64,000 nt of DNA. It comes from Diadema setosum (taxonomy: Eukaryota; Echinodermata; Echinoidea; Diadematoida; Diadematidae). Location: NCBI RefSeq assembly GCF_964275005.1, contig NC_092705.1, forward strand, positions 22,639,980 to 22,703,979. The letters are read 5' to 3'. The notes under the pieces were generated by a model. It searched no databases and was not told where the DNA came from. It saw nothing but the letters and a program-made list of their open reading frames with translations. Shown here in pieces: positions 11,362 to 33,100 of the stretch. The position numbers were made by a program, and so were the translations under genes. The number at the start of each line of letters is the position of its first letter. Within the stretch, counting starts at the first letter, position 1.

Positions 11362-13640
11362 TCTCAATTCAATTCAATTTTTATTTTCCACTCATGGGGT
11401 GGAACACCCTCGTCAGCCAAAGGCTGGTTTTCAGAGGGGTCCACACATACAGGTTAAAAATACAAACATTATACATACAGTATGACAAGGATATACATCA
11501 CATAATATGCAAAGAGCAAGAAACAAGGTATATGCACCATGATAGCTTGTTTCAGATACAAAAGTAGAAAAGGAAAGAAAAACATTATCTACAAGGCCTT
11601 AGATTACAACATAAAGAAAAAGAAGAAAAAAAAAATAAGGGCATGTGACACTGAATTTCAAATACAGAAGAGAATCGGAATTGCTGAAATATTTTGACTG
11701 TGTGAATTGATGAGTAAAAAAAGGAATGGCTTAAACTCCATTCGGTTAAGCATCCTATATTTATATTTATTTTATGTATTTATGTAATTGTTTTTTGAAT
11801 GTATCAATGGAAACATCAGAAGAAACATGTCGAACTAAATCATTCCATAAAGAAGCACCTTTATATACAAGACATCTTTTACCATAATCTGTTTTAGGGC
11901 GTGTAATATTCAATTGCATGTCGCCCGACCTTGTGGTATAATGTGATTGACGTACTCTAAAAAGTTGATTCAAATACGGTGGGGCAGTATGATGAACACA
12001 TCGATACATAACTTGAGCTAAATGCTTTGATCTGCGAATGTTCAATCGATCTAATTTCAATGAAGAATACAATAATCTACTTGGGAATAACTGGTTCACC
12101 TTCAACACTGCCCTCAAGGATCGGTTTTGTAGAGATTGCAACTTATCTAAATTTGTTTTGTTGGTGTTTCCCCACACCACAGAACAATAATCAAAATGAG
12201 CTTGAATGACAGATTTGTAAAATAATTCAGCTGTTTTCTGAGTAATGAAATGTCGTATTCTTTTTAATAGATACAGATTCTTCACTACTTTTGATTTCAG
12301 ATATTCAATATGTCTATTCCATGATAAATTCTCATCAATATAAACTCCCAAATATTTACAAACATTCACTTTCATAATAGATGTGTCATTTATATACACA
12401 CAAGAATCACCACTTATATTGTTCCATTTCTTCAATCTTTGTTTACTACCAATTAACATATTTTCACACTTTGCAACATTTAAAACCAACTTGTTAACGT
12501 TCAACCACTTTGAAATAATCTTCAAATCATAATTCATCATGTCATATATTACGTTTGGGTCCTTATTTGAATAAAACAAACACGTGTCATCTGCATATAA
12601 ACACAGTTTACACTTTTGTACTTTGATAGGGAGGTCATTTGTATATAATAGAAATAACAGCGGCCCGAGGAGCGAGCCTTGAGGTACACCACAGGTTACA
12701 TTTCTCACAGAGGATGAAATGCCATTTATACATGTAAATTGTTTTCTTTGACAGCACAAATAATTTTCGAACCACTTTACTTCTTTATCATCAAAACCAT
12801 ACAATTTCAATTTATGCAATAATATTGCGTGATCCACAGTATCAAACGCCTTTTTCAGGTCTATCATAACAACACCAACTAATTCCCCTTTATCTATCGC
12901 TGAGAACCAATTTTCTGTTACATTAAGAAGAGCAGTCTGTGTAGAAAAATTTCGTCTAAAGCCGGACTGGCAGTTGGAAAGTATATTATTCTGTAATAAA
13001 TAATGTTGTACCTGGTTACAAACAATTTTCTCCATTATTTTTCCAATTACAGAGATAACCGATATTGGCCGGTAATTACCCAAAATACTTTTGTCACCAC
13101 CTTTGAATATGGGGGTCACTCGAGCTATTTTCCATTGATGTGGTAAAATGCCTTCATCAAAGGATCGATTTATAACATGAGTAAGTGGTGACGCAATAAT
13201 GTGTGCTATGGGAGGGATAACTTTGGCTGGTACACCATCGGGTCCGGTCGCCTTATCACATGGCAGAGCGGTCAAAAGTTTCATGACATCAATGACTGAA
13301 ACGGTATTAAAAACAAAATTTGATGTTACTTTTTCAAAATGATCAGCTGCCTTTGATTCATGACTTCCGTTCTGAACACTAGTACCAATGTTTATGAAGA
13401 ACTCATTGAAAGCATTCGCCAGCTCTTTGCCGTGAGTAGGCACATTATCGATCATAATACTATTTATAGGCTGACTATTTTTCTTATTTGGCGTTATATA
13501 CTTCAGCGAGTTCCATATTTCTTTGGAACTGTGTTTAGCTGAGTTAATCTTCTTGGTTATAAATTCCCTTTTAGCTTTCCGAACGGCCTCAGTTACATCA
13601 TTGCGTGCCCTTTTGTAAGTGTTTTCTAGTGAAAGTGTTT
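11362..13640 (-). mobile_element. 5'-truncated LINE with nearly complete reverse transcriptase
   Basis: The frame is open on the minus strand from about 13640 to 11767 and includes 562 residues after the methionine at 13455. RT blocks are in order: ATGPDGVPAKVI, NYRPISVISVIGKIMEKIV, SGFRRNFSTQTALLNVTE, VVMIDLKKAFDTVDH, GVPQGSLLGPLLFLLYTNDL and the catalytic CLYADDTCLFY. The C-terminal LINE tail follows (FYKSVIQAHFDYCSVVWGN; HYTTRSG; GASLWNDL). The 3' UTR ends at 11362-11390 in AATAAAAATTGAATTGAATT, a short tandem tail as in CR1/L2-like LINEs. The endonuclease and 5' end are missing. The intact RT frame suggests a fairly recent insertion compared with its surroundings. Confidence 0.9.
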
Positions 13641-14689
13641 TCTAGTGTCAAGACTTTTAGTGCTTTATCCATCTTTATTTATTCTCAATTAAGCTGTTTG
13701 TTTTTGTATTGTTTTTAATTATTTCCATGTGAAAAATGATTGACAGACACAATCTGGAAAAACTATACTAAGAATAAAAGTATGAATTTATCAGCGAACA
13801 CAGTTGAGTGAAAGTTGTGTTCATTTATTTGTACGTTCATATATCTTCTTTATTTTCTTTGTTATCTCCTCCCTCTTCATTTATCTGACTTACTGCTCCA
13901 TCTGCTCCTTGTCTTTCTTCTCCTTCTTCTTCCTTTTTTGTTTTCTTTCTCTTCCTCTTCTTTGTTTGTTGTCTCTACTTTTTATCTTTCACAAGGTTTC
14001 GCATTCAAAGTGAATCGTGTAGTTTAACAAATAAAAGGAGAGTTATATAGCTACTTGCTGTTGGTATTAATTGTGGTGAGATAGTGGCCTTTGCTGCTGT
14101 TCATGTGGTGTTCATAATTGTGATGGTGATGATAGTTGCTTAAAATGTTGGTTGACTATTATGTGATTGTTATGGCAATATAACACAGATTTGGTAGCAT
14201 CTCCACTCACTTTTTAGGCTCTATCCGCTAACACCGCTGAACACGTCTTCATAAGGAAAACAAATGTAAATCTTATGGGAATTTCAGCCACGAAAGAAGG
14301 TTTTGACCTGCACACTATGCTCAACTTATGTGCTCACTGAAGCATGTCGCAATGCTTTTTAGTGGATCGCTATTTTCCATAATTGAAGTTATTTTCCGAA
14401 CGCTCACGAAGTATACATGCATTGTTCCTCGTAATTATTGTACATATGTTGTTGTATATAATTTATTTCGTATACTACATGAATCTTTTGTAAACGTTTG
14501 GACAATATCGTTTCATGTCATGTATACTTTGTATTATGTATTATGTTTTGATTTTCGTTGATTGGAAATAAACTATGATTGAATTGAATTGAATTGAAAT
14601 GTCATTTTTTTTTATTGAAATGATATTTTTTTTTTCACTGAAATCAGAGTAACTTCCCGACATTTCAACTAACACATAAAACACAATGG
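13641..14689. other. Interior of the inverted-repeat element with a possible LINE 3' tail
   Basis: The sequence is mostly AT-rich and non-coding. At 14563-14599 on the plus strand, GGAAATAAACTATGATTGAA runs into three copies of TTGAA. This resembles the end of the LINE at 11362 in opposite orientation, so a short LINE 3' end may sit at roughly 14300-14599. Nothing else is recognised. Confidence 0.4.
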
Positions 14690-15319
14690 ATATTCTATCA
14701 ATAGGATAAAAAGGATTTTCCAGCCCCACATGCTCAATGAAGCGTGACTGAAATGTCAGGTGATCACTGTATGCACATGAGTATTAAACACAATACAAAA
14801 AGCATTAAACAGTTGATTTCAGTGCGTAAAATTATCGCAATTCTTATTGCACAATTCAAATTGTTATTCAACCGTGAAATTACGTGAATTGAGTGTAAAA
14901 GCTGTTCAACACACGAATTCAATCTCAGTTGATAGAAATTACCACGAGAAACATGTCAAATCGGTCATTTTGGCAATTTTCGCCTCGTGGTCACTCAACC
15001 GTGAAAGTTTGTGCACAAGTCACATGGTACGATAAGAAGCACATAAATCATACGTTGGATGCCTTTTTAACCTGGAAAATTGAAATTTGTTCCGATATTA
15101 CCAAATCGAAGTTGCAAAATTGGGCTTGTGAACTTCAAAAAGTGACCATTTTGACTTTAAGACATGCTCACTCAAGCGTGACCGAATGATTTCCACTGAA
15201 TTTTACATGAAAGGTATCCGAAAAATACAGCTACATGATCCTGTATTCAGATTTCCTCAAAGGTCCCTGATTCATAAATCACAGAGGTTTGTTTTAGGGG
15301 GAACTTACTTTTTGTTTAG
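14690..15319 (-). repeat. Right arm of the inverted repeat
   Basis: This is the reverse complement of the left arm. Motif copies lie near 14736, 14868, 14996 and 15169. The tip reads ACTTACTTTTTGTTTAG, which also resembles a 3' splice site on the gene strand. Confidence 0.85.
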
Positions 15320-17633
15320 TATTTAATAACTTTCTCCCCGCGGTTCCCTCTGTGGTAAATATGGATAAACTTTTGGCTTTTAACATCGGTAAGAACCTGA
15401 TCAACGACTGGAGTTTCGAGATTTTTCCTGCTGTGTCGAGAATGATATCGCTGAACGTAGAAACAAACAATATCAGGGAGGTACCACGAATTCCTGTCTT
15501 AGTGGAGAACATTTGGCTGAGGTACAACTCGATCACAACTTTTGTTCCATCTCAGTTCTCTAACATACAAGGAGTAGTTTACTTGGACCTCAGCATCAAT
15601 AGCCTCGCTGTCATCTCCGATTTCGGACCAATGGCAGCTCTAAAAATCTTGCAACTTGAAGGCAATCGAATCGAGCGAATTCATGACGATGCCTTTGCGG
15701 GGCTGTTGAGTCTAGAGCGGCTAGATCTGAGCTATAATAGACTCCAGACTGTCAACAGCTTGTGTGTCCTGACAACGGTCCAAGACTTTAACGTACGTTC
15801 CAACAGAATCCAATTCGTGCCTCAGGAGTGTTTTACGAAGTTTAATAACCTCAAGTCTTTGATCTTGACGGATAACCATCTGGTTTATTTTGATTGTCCT
15901 TCCGGTGTATCATTTCTCTCAAGTCTTATTCTCAACCAGAATATGATAAGCAGACTAGTCATACGCGAAAATGTGACACTCAATACATCAACACTGAACG
16001 TCTCACGAAACCAAGTTCGATCGGTAACAATTAGAGGGCAATGATATAAGACGTCTACATCATGACAGGCATTCTTGAAGAGATCGTCTTTGACTCGAAC
16101 AGCAAGGAAACCTTGCGCAATTTGATTCTGATACAAAATCGACTTAATAACCTCGATTTTCTGCAAAACTTTTCCAGGCTCTTGTTGCTCGACCTCAATT
16201 ACAAACCACATCCACGTCTGGAACCACACACATCTTGAAAATTGCACTGGTGTTTCTGTAATCCGCATGACCCACAATGGAATGCAAGAATTCTCCGATT
16301 TTGCGCATTTCCCGCAAATGCAAAAACTTGACTTGTCCAATAACTTGATCCGATATATATATACATCCAGGTGCCTTCAACAATATGCCAAAACTCGAGT
16401 CTTTAGACCAGTGTCGGGAAACAGACTTCAGATCATGCCAAACCTCGTTTGTAGAGAGCTTCGATCGTTGAATTTGAATCGCAACGATTTCCGATACCTG
16501 CCATCATCAGCCCCACTGAGGGATTACCGGAGTTCAGAAGTCTGTCTCTGCAAAACTGTCATTTAGTGAGGTTTCCTCCTTGTAGCCTGCCGAAACTGAC
16601 ATCCCTGTTCTTGCAACACAACAATATTTCGCAGTTAGATTGGGAAATGTTTCCCGTTCATTTCAGCAATGTCAGACGCCTTATACTGACCGGTAATAGC
16701 ATCAAATCACTCGCAGCTCAACTGCCGTCTTTTCTTACTCTTCTTCACGTAGACGGAAACCGCCTCACTTCAGTAGGATACAATTTGGACGCATCGCTGA
16801 CACAGATGAATTTTTCTAGCAACGCAATCACAACGACCAAGAACATTGATGACCGTGGCAACAAACTTAATAGGTCTCTGGTTGGGGGATAATCTGCTTA
16901 TGTATATTACGCCAGCGATGTTTTTTCGTGCTCATTCTCTGAACTTTCTCGACCTTTCTGCTAATGTAATATCTATCATTTCCAGCAATAGCTTTGAGGG
17001 CTTATCAAGCCTTCTAAGTCTTTCCTTAAGAAAAAATAGGTTAACTTATTTGCCACCCGGTCTATTCTCTCCGTGTTCCAAACTAGCGCACCTGGATGTA
17101 TCTGCCAATCCTTTGATGAACGTATCAAACCAATTATTCCACGTCCCTACCAATCTTAATTTGCTTGATCTGTCTGGCACGGATCTATCCCTTCGTCAGC
17201 TAGGCACTCGACGGAAATTCAGCTCCTGATTACGTTCTTCTCAACAATTGCCTCGGACTTTACGAGCTGTCAGAAGAAATCCAGCTACGCATTTCCAACC
17301 CTTTGTATACAATAAACCTTGAACTAAAGAATAATAGATTATGGAGCCATTTCCCTATAATAAGTTCTTCCAACATTAGAATCTTGGAATTGTCCCATAA
17401 TATATTTATACGCTTACCAACTCGATTACTAACGGAGCGCGTGTACTCCTGGTTGAAGGTGTTAGACCTGTCAAACAACAGAATTAAATGGCTTCCAGGA
17501 GATATGTTCTCACGTCTACCCAATTTGATAGCTCTTTATCTCAGTGACAACGAGGTGCAAGTTCTCTCTTCGATGTCCTTGCCATCTTTTAGTCGCATCA
17601 AAACACTAACTGGATTGATTTCTGCTTTGTTTA
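15320..17633 (+). pseudogene. LRR (Toll-like) gene, 3' part: about 20 further leucine-rich repeats
   Basis: The repeats continue from NNFLPAVP. Clear copies include LEGNRIERIHDDAFAGL, LERLDLSYNRLQTV, LKSLILTDNHLVYF, MQKLDLSNNLIRYI, LTSLFLQHNNISQL, LNFLDLSANVISII, LKVLDLSNNRIKWLPGDMFSRL and LIALYLSDNEVQVL. The reading frame changes at least four times (near 16040, 16240, 16565 and 16850) with stops between, so no single protein can be made. No LRR C-cap, membrane helix or TIR domain follows; the sequence gives way to a MITE at about 17634. Together with 8196-8497 about 870 residues of ectodomain are represented without visible introns, as in many invertebrate Toll-like receptors. The receptor type cannot be settled. 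Confidence 0.8.
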
Positions 17634-17877
17634 CATATGAAAACCGATAAGTCCATTTTTGAAGATTTTGAAGTACGGTCTCTGTCATAAAGTACAAAAT
17701 AATACCTTTTAAATGACATATTGGTCACTAGATATTAAGGTATATTTTTTGATGTTATGGTCAAAAGAAGCAAACATTTTCTTATTATTCTCTTTATTTT
17801 TCTTGACCTTAACTCGCATATATCTCTATTTGGCAAATATGGACTTATCGGTTTTTTGCGAACAAACTCTTCATATA
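17634..17877 (+). mobile_element. MITE family A, copy 1 (left tip shortened)
   Basis: It is shared with 35955-36215 (same orientation) and 54905-55165 (opposite). The right end reads ATGGACTTATCGG then GCGAACAAACTCTTCATA. The left end keeps AACCGATAAGTCCAT but lacks the outermost bases. The copy lies where the LRR gene ends and may have helped truncate it. Confidence 0.8.
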
Positions 17878-18091
17878 GATCAATATGCTTTAACATATTG
17901 CTTTAATTCATGTTATTACAGACTGATGCCGTTATGAATTTGACAGTTTTTATATTAATTCATATGATGTACTCTCCTTTTTGCATGCTCTGTATCACTT
18001 TGTTTTCATTTGTTGTTGTATTTGGAGAAAGAAAATGTAGAATTAAACCGCACCATAGCTCCTACTTCTGAAGGTTCATTATTCCGCAGGT

Positions 18092-18163
18092 ACTGTTTGT
18101 TTGTTTGTTTGTTTGTTTGTTTGTTTTTGTTTGTTTGTTTGTTTGTTTGTTTGTTTGTTTGTT
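18092..18163. repeat. (GTTT)n microsatellite
   Basis: About seventeen GTTT units are followed by a T-run and G-run (TTTTTTTTGGGGGGG). The overlapping minus-strand frame with repeated KQTN is an artefact. Confidence 0.95.
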
Positions 18164-19212
18164 TTTTTTGGGGGGGTCGGTAATCTGAAATCTGAAAGAA
18201 GTTCGTGAATACATGAATTGAATAACGTTATTGTGGAAAAAAGACTATGTCCCCTTCCCCCCCCCCCCCAAAAAAAAAAAAAAAAATGCAATCGTATTTC
18301 CGCATTGTTAATTTCCAAAATGATGTTATCTCAGGGCATAAAACTATAACGTCTTACCTACATCTTGTAGAAAACTCCTCCCAGTCTGGCTAAGTGGTCA
18401 CAGAAAAATGCCTATGTTGGTCCGTTTCTTCCAAGTTCAGCGCTTGGATGCTCTTGGCGACCGTATAAATGAAAATATTTCTTGCTCAAAACTGGCAGGA
18501 CAAGTAACAAATGAATTTGAATTCTGTACATGATATTATATAGATAGATAAGTATACAGATACTTGAAGATTACTGTTCATGATTATGTTAATGAAAAAT
18601 AAGAAAAAATAGTAAACGAAAAACAGCAACAGAAAACAAAATAAAAAAGGAGGGAGAGCTCATTCCAATCTTCCATGAGATGGTAACTTAATATCATTCT
18701 TGATTATTCATTGTCACACATTACCAATGCTTGCAATCTCATTCAAGAATACAATCGTTCTTGATTATCTTTATGTCAAAAAATGAGATAAAAAGCAGAA
18801 AAATCAAAAGGAAACAGAAAAAAAAGAAAAAAAAAAAGAAAGAGCTCAATTCAATCTCCTATGAGTTAATAACATGTTTCTCTAATCATTCATTTGATCC
18901 CACTTTACCATAGCGATTGCGACCCCCCCCCCCCAAAAAAAAAGAATCTGCTTCATTTTAAGCAAACTTCTTTCATTAGAGATATTCTGTTGCGAGAATA
19001 CAATGAACAATTGCGTATCTGTGACGTGTAAATACAGTGGACAAACATGTCTGACGCGCCCAACAAGGGTCCTCATTTGTCTGTGACCACTGAAGCAAAT
19101 CGGATGGGGTTTCTGGAAGAGGTAAGGAATAAAAGAGAGTCTCATACCATGAAATTGCAGCCGGGTCGAAAAAAATACCAATACATGTACCTTCTAGTGC
19201 CCACTACCTGTA

Positions 19213-19217
<5 letters not shown>

Positions 19218-19261
<44 letters not shown>
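19218..19261. repeat. (GT)n microsatellite
   Basis: About 22 perfect GT units. Confidence 0.97.
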
Positions 19262-19263
<2 letters not shown>

Positions 19264-19624
19264 GGGATATGAAAAACTATTTCCACATAAATAAAATGTA
19301 TAAAGGTATGTATAAGGTGTTTCGAAACGTAGGTAAATGCAATATGGAATGACAAAATGATGAAATTATTTCAATAGCTTAATGGGAGCACGTAGAAAGA
19401 CACATGATATCATTGAGTTTTAGAGAAAGTTATTGAGTGTGATAAATGCATTAGAATGATTACTTCTGTTCAAAAAGAAAAGAGTAAAGAAAAAAAGAAT
19501 CCCTTTGGAGAACAGGATTTCTGAATCGTCTAAGACTCTGAGTGAGTGGAAATTATAATACGTAGCTTAGAAATTAAGTTACTATGAAATGTATTCAGGT
19601 GAAGAAAGATTATAAGCATTGTCA

Positions 19625-20168
19625 CACACTGCAGAAAGATCGGTGTTAGATATAACACCCCATGGTGTTAAATTCAACACCTATCAAGTGTCAATAGAGG
19701 ACCATTTATACCAGCAGGCAGGTGTAGAAAGTACGTCGTGATGGTGTTGAAAAGTGTTCACCTGGCACTTCTTGATGTTACTATGACACTGTAACTAGAG
19801 ACATTTTTGACACTGTAACTAGAGACATTTTTGACACTGCTGGTGTTAACTCAACAATGACACTATCTGGTGTTGGTTTGATATTGCTGGTGTTAATGTC
19901 AATGGTATAACGTCAAGTATCAATAGGAGACCAACAACTGGTGTTACTGTGGTAAAAATGTGTTCACAACTTCTTTTTTTTTTTCAAAACTCAAGGACTT
20001 TATCGGAAAGTTGAAATTCAAAATTAAGAACAGTTACTAATCAAAAAGAACAAAAGTTTAATATTTTGAAATGACACCCGACGGTATATTTGTCACCGCA
20101 AATGAGCTCCGGAAATTTAACACCAGCTCAGTGTTTCATATATAACACCCCAATTTTTGCAGTGTGTT
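19625..20168. mobile_element. Non-autonomous element with CACTG ends and GGTGTTA/AACACC motifs
   Basis: The left end CACACTGCAGAAAGATCGGT mirrors the right end, whose reverse complement is CACACTGCAAAAATTGGGGT. The interior repeats GGTGTTA or its complement AACACC at least ten times and holds a duplicated TGACACTGTAACTAGAGACA. There is no coding capacity. CACTG tips are seen in some EnSpm/CACTA-like families, but no target duplication could be fixed, so the superfamily stays open. Confidence 0.7.
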
Positions 20169-20820
20169 CAGCTGGTCCTAGCAACTCTAACTCAAGAGAT
20201 GTTTGGATATCTTTGAAGTTTACTGCTCCTGGCAGAAATGTTAATCAAATAGACTACATTTTGAATGATAAACTTCTTAAAGCAGAAACAAAGATTCGCT
20301 CGAAAATATCACGGTTTAAACAAACAAATGAATGTATCTCATGAATTTCCCCAACTACACTCGTTTATTCATTCAACAAGACAATATTTATGATTTTAAC
20401 ATCACACTAAGTTATTTCTTCATAAAGTATCACGAAGGCATAACCACATGAAAACAGAAGTAATCTCTGGGGCATTAAATTGTTCTATCAATGTCACTGA
20501 GTTACATGTGCTTTCTTCTGACTATTGCAAACATAATTATGTAGAAGTAATAATTTCAGATTGGTAAATACAAAAATAAACTTGGATGACAACGTCTTTT
20601 CTTCTAACCAAGTTACGGAGTGCATGACATGTGAGGATTTCATCTGCCTTTTGAAATAGCCAAGGGCTCTTTTGCTAAGTTCTTCCTCTTCTTGCCTAAA
20701 ATAGTATTATGTGATGTGATTACAACATTAATACGTTCAGTTCTCGGTCTCATTTGAAGTCCCCTCTATCTGTCATCAAGAAGTATTTTTTTTTTTCTAA
20801 ATTATCATTATTATCATTTC
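20169..20820. other. Downstream flank of the cathepsin L gene
   Basis: This should contain the 3' UTR of the minus-strand cathepsin L gene. A minus-strand polyadenylation signal cannot be chosen with confidence among several AT-rich candidates. No other gene is seen. Confidence 0.4.
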
Positions 20821-30022
<9,202 letters not shown>

Positions 30023-30037
30023 TGTGCAGGCCGCAAT
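30023..30037 (-). other. Probable 5' UTR piece of cathepsin L before the ATG
   Basis: On the minus strand TTTCGGTTGGCAG, a plausible acceptor, lies 15 nt upstream of the ATG. This implies an intron in the 5' UTR. A matching donor is proposed at 34105. Confidence 0.5.
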
Positions 30038-30184
30038 CTGCCAACCGAAATAAACTATTTCTTATCCGCTTATAATTGCAAATTTATGGCCTACATACAC
30101 ATTCATACTGATACATGCATACTTTTCATACGTTGCTAGTGCAGAACAAGAAATTCTCTAATATGGAGGTAATGATCTCTGAAG

Positions 30185-33100
30185 ACTAGTCCAAGAGCAT
30201 AAGTTTTAACCTGGAAATTTTTTTATAAAAAGCTGATTTTTTTTTTTTTTCAGGATAGGTCCAGAAATATGTCTATAATAACATACTAAAAGTCTTCATA
30301 AATCCTCCTTTAGCGTTTTCCGCAATCCCAGACGGCGTTCAAAATGGACGTCATTTGTGGAAATTCTTATAACTTTTCAACCAGAGAACCCAAATACACA
30401 ATTTAAATGTCTAAATATATCTTTTGAAACACGAAGAACTCAATAAAATACATATTAAGAGATGTTGACGCACGCAACTACCGTAATCCAAAATGGCGTC
30501 CAAAATGGCTGCCAATTTCTGAAATTCTTATAGTTTTTCAACCAGGTAACCCAAATGCAAAATTTAACTGCCTAAATATATGTTTTGAAGCATGGAGAAC
30601 TCAATAAAATATATATTAAGAGTTGTTGAAGCACGCAAGTACCGTAATCCAAGATGGCGTCCAAAATGGCCGCCATTTCCTGTTTTTTTCTTATGATTTT
30701 GCAAGTGGATTTTTACCTGTAGGTCTATACACACTTGGAATGTCGAAATATACGTTTTGAGTCACAAGGAACTAAATATAATACTTATTCAGAAATTTTG
30801 AACACACATAAGTCACTTAAGCACTTTCAGAAATCCAAAATGGTGTCAAAAATGGCTGCCATTTCTTGTTTTTCTCATAGACCTGCAACATACGCATTTT
30901 AATGTCTAAATATAATATATTTTGAGACATAAGGGACCCAATAGAAAAAAGCAAACAAACACGCGAGTTCTTCGCGAAAACCAAATATTGCCCAAAACGG
31001 CCCCCATTTTGGTTATCAAAACATTGCTGTTTTAGCCTGTTTTAAGAGACAAAGAAATCCAACATAATGTTCAAGATTCAACAACTCAGAAGGTCCAGCG
31101 ACATCGTTCCCTTAAATATGCAGTATTCTCCTCCCACACTCCTCCTCCTCGACGCTTTCCTGAATATATATATTTTTCTAACGTCTTTAAATAGAAAATA
31201 AATATCGGACATTTCACCAAATTTTCCCTCGTGAGGGAGGGGGCAACCATATGACCGTACATTGTCATGATTGTATATTTTTTGTTCCTTTTTTGATGGA
31301 AACAAAAATCTAATATTTCACCAATAGGGTTCATTAGATATCTGAATATGGGGAAACCCGCTTAAACACCCTCCCATTGCCCGTTCCCCTGAATACTTTT
31401 CCTACTCTGTGATGGAACAATTCTATATCAAGTTCTTACCAAACGTTTGGCACTATATGTTTCACTTTCAAGTAAAAAAAAACAAAAAACAAAACAAAAA
31501 AAAATCTCTCGTGTTGGAGATGAGTATCGCTCCTCCATGTACCAATAACCATGAGTGTCATAAATAGACCCCGTTTACAGTGCGAGGCTCGGCCGCGGCT
31601 CGGCCGCGGTCGTGCCCAGCCCCGCTTCAGTGTAAACGCACAAAAGGCCAAATGCGAGGCCAAAATTGGCCTCGCATTTGGCCTCGCTCTGGAGGTGGTC
31701 TCGGCCGCGGCCGAGCCGCGGCCGAGCCCGGCCTTTTCTTGGACCCCGTTTACAGTGCGGGGCCGGGCTCGGCTAAAATTGGCCGCGCAATTGGCCGCGC
31801 ATTTGGCCCAGTTTGCGTTTACACCAAGAAGAGGCCGGGCTCGGCCGCGGCCGAGCCGCGGCCGAGACCACCTCCAGAGCGAGGCCAAATGCGAGGCCAA
31901 TTGGCCTCGCATTTGGCCTTTTGCGCGTTTACACTGAAGCAGGGCTGGGCTCGGCCGCGGCTCGGCCGCGGCCGAGCCTCGCATTGTAAATGGGGTCTTA
32001 GTGTAAACGCAAACTGGGCTAAATGCGCGGCCAAATGCGCGGCCAATTTTAGTCTGGCTTCCAAACCCTCTGCATGTATATTTTGCTATTCAGAATATTT
32101 ACCCCCTCAACGTCGAAAACTAGTATAGTGTAAGGTGGTTTTGTCCTGCAAAGGATTCTTTCCTTCGGCAAAGGCCTTTGCCCGAACGGCGACTTCGTCG
32201 CCACGGAATTCATTTGGCAAAGGGTCTGAAAACCAGACAATACCAAATTGCATTTGTTTACAAGCAGAGCGCCACTACGACAAAATTGAAAGGTTTGAAT
32301 CAAAAGCGCGGCCGAGCCCAGCAGTGTAAACGGACAAAATTGCGAGGCTCGGCCGCGCAATTCAGGCCGGACTCGGCCGCGGCCGAGCCGCGGCCGAGCC
32401 CGGCCCCGCACTGTAAACGGGGTCATATTCTCTGATTGCTATCTAATCTACATGAAATGGATAAGGTAATTTAGACACTATGTTTTAGGTGGAGCAATTT
32501 ACTGCACCAAAGAAATTTGCTGTCTTGTGATAAATTACACATTATTTTGTAGCACATGTAGGCACTCATTTTGAACATGTATGTAGCACAGACACCAAAA
32601 AGAATCATTTTACTTCCTAAGTATAACTGACCGTTTCAAATAGAACTCACCTCATGCTAGACATCAAATAAGTTTGTAATAAAAAAAGAAGAAGCTTGCA
32701 CTAAATTGTCATCTCATGTGCTTGAGATGAAGAAAATAAACCATGTTGTTAAAAAACATACAAACAAAATGTTGCCTTCTAATAGGCTCTCCGTTTAGCA
32801 ACAAATCTGATAGTGAAATGTTTCTCTCGTTACAAGGACACGCTCTTTGATTTTCACATCCAAATGTTTTTATTTGTATTCTTTACACATAAGAATTTAT
32901 TTTAAATAAAAAGTTTCTTATAAACTATACTGACATTTATTTACGTAAATGGGAGATAAAACTGTTACTCGCTGCCGGCCATTTTGCACGCCATTTTCCA
33001 TTTTAGGAAGAGCTCGAGCGGTTTAATATGTACGTCCGTGCGTCAAGATCGCTTGATATGTATTTTATTGAGTTCTTCATCCTTAAAAACATATATTCAG

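Larger units (their letters stand above)
8487..15319. mobile_element. Large inverted-repeat (foldback-type) DNA element inserted in the LRR gene
   Basis: About 650 bp at the left (8487-9140) reappears as reverse complement at the right (14690-15319). The shared tip is CTAAACAAAAAGTAAGTTCC. The LRR frame ends at LKLNP on the left and resumes with NNFLPAVP on the right, which together make one normal repeat, so the element interrupted an existing gene. The arms carry repeated CACG(G/C)TTGAATGAGCA-like motifs. The interior holds a Tc1 element and a LINE, both probably secondary insertions. No transposase of its own is visible, and a clean target duplication could not be defined. Confidence 0.8.
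17878..19624. other. Non-coding stretch with simple repeats
   Basis: It holds a GTTT tract, two C-run/A-run junctions (about 18257 and 18924) and a GT microsatellite. No exon is recognised. Confidence 0.5.

Noticed and set aside
31436-32128. Long overlapping frames (up to 182 codons) on both strands
   Set aside because: They arise from GC-rich palindromic repeats, which rarely encode stops. The residues are repeated GRA/RPR runs with no domain.
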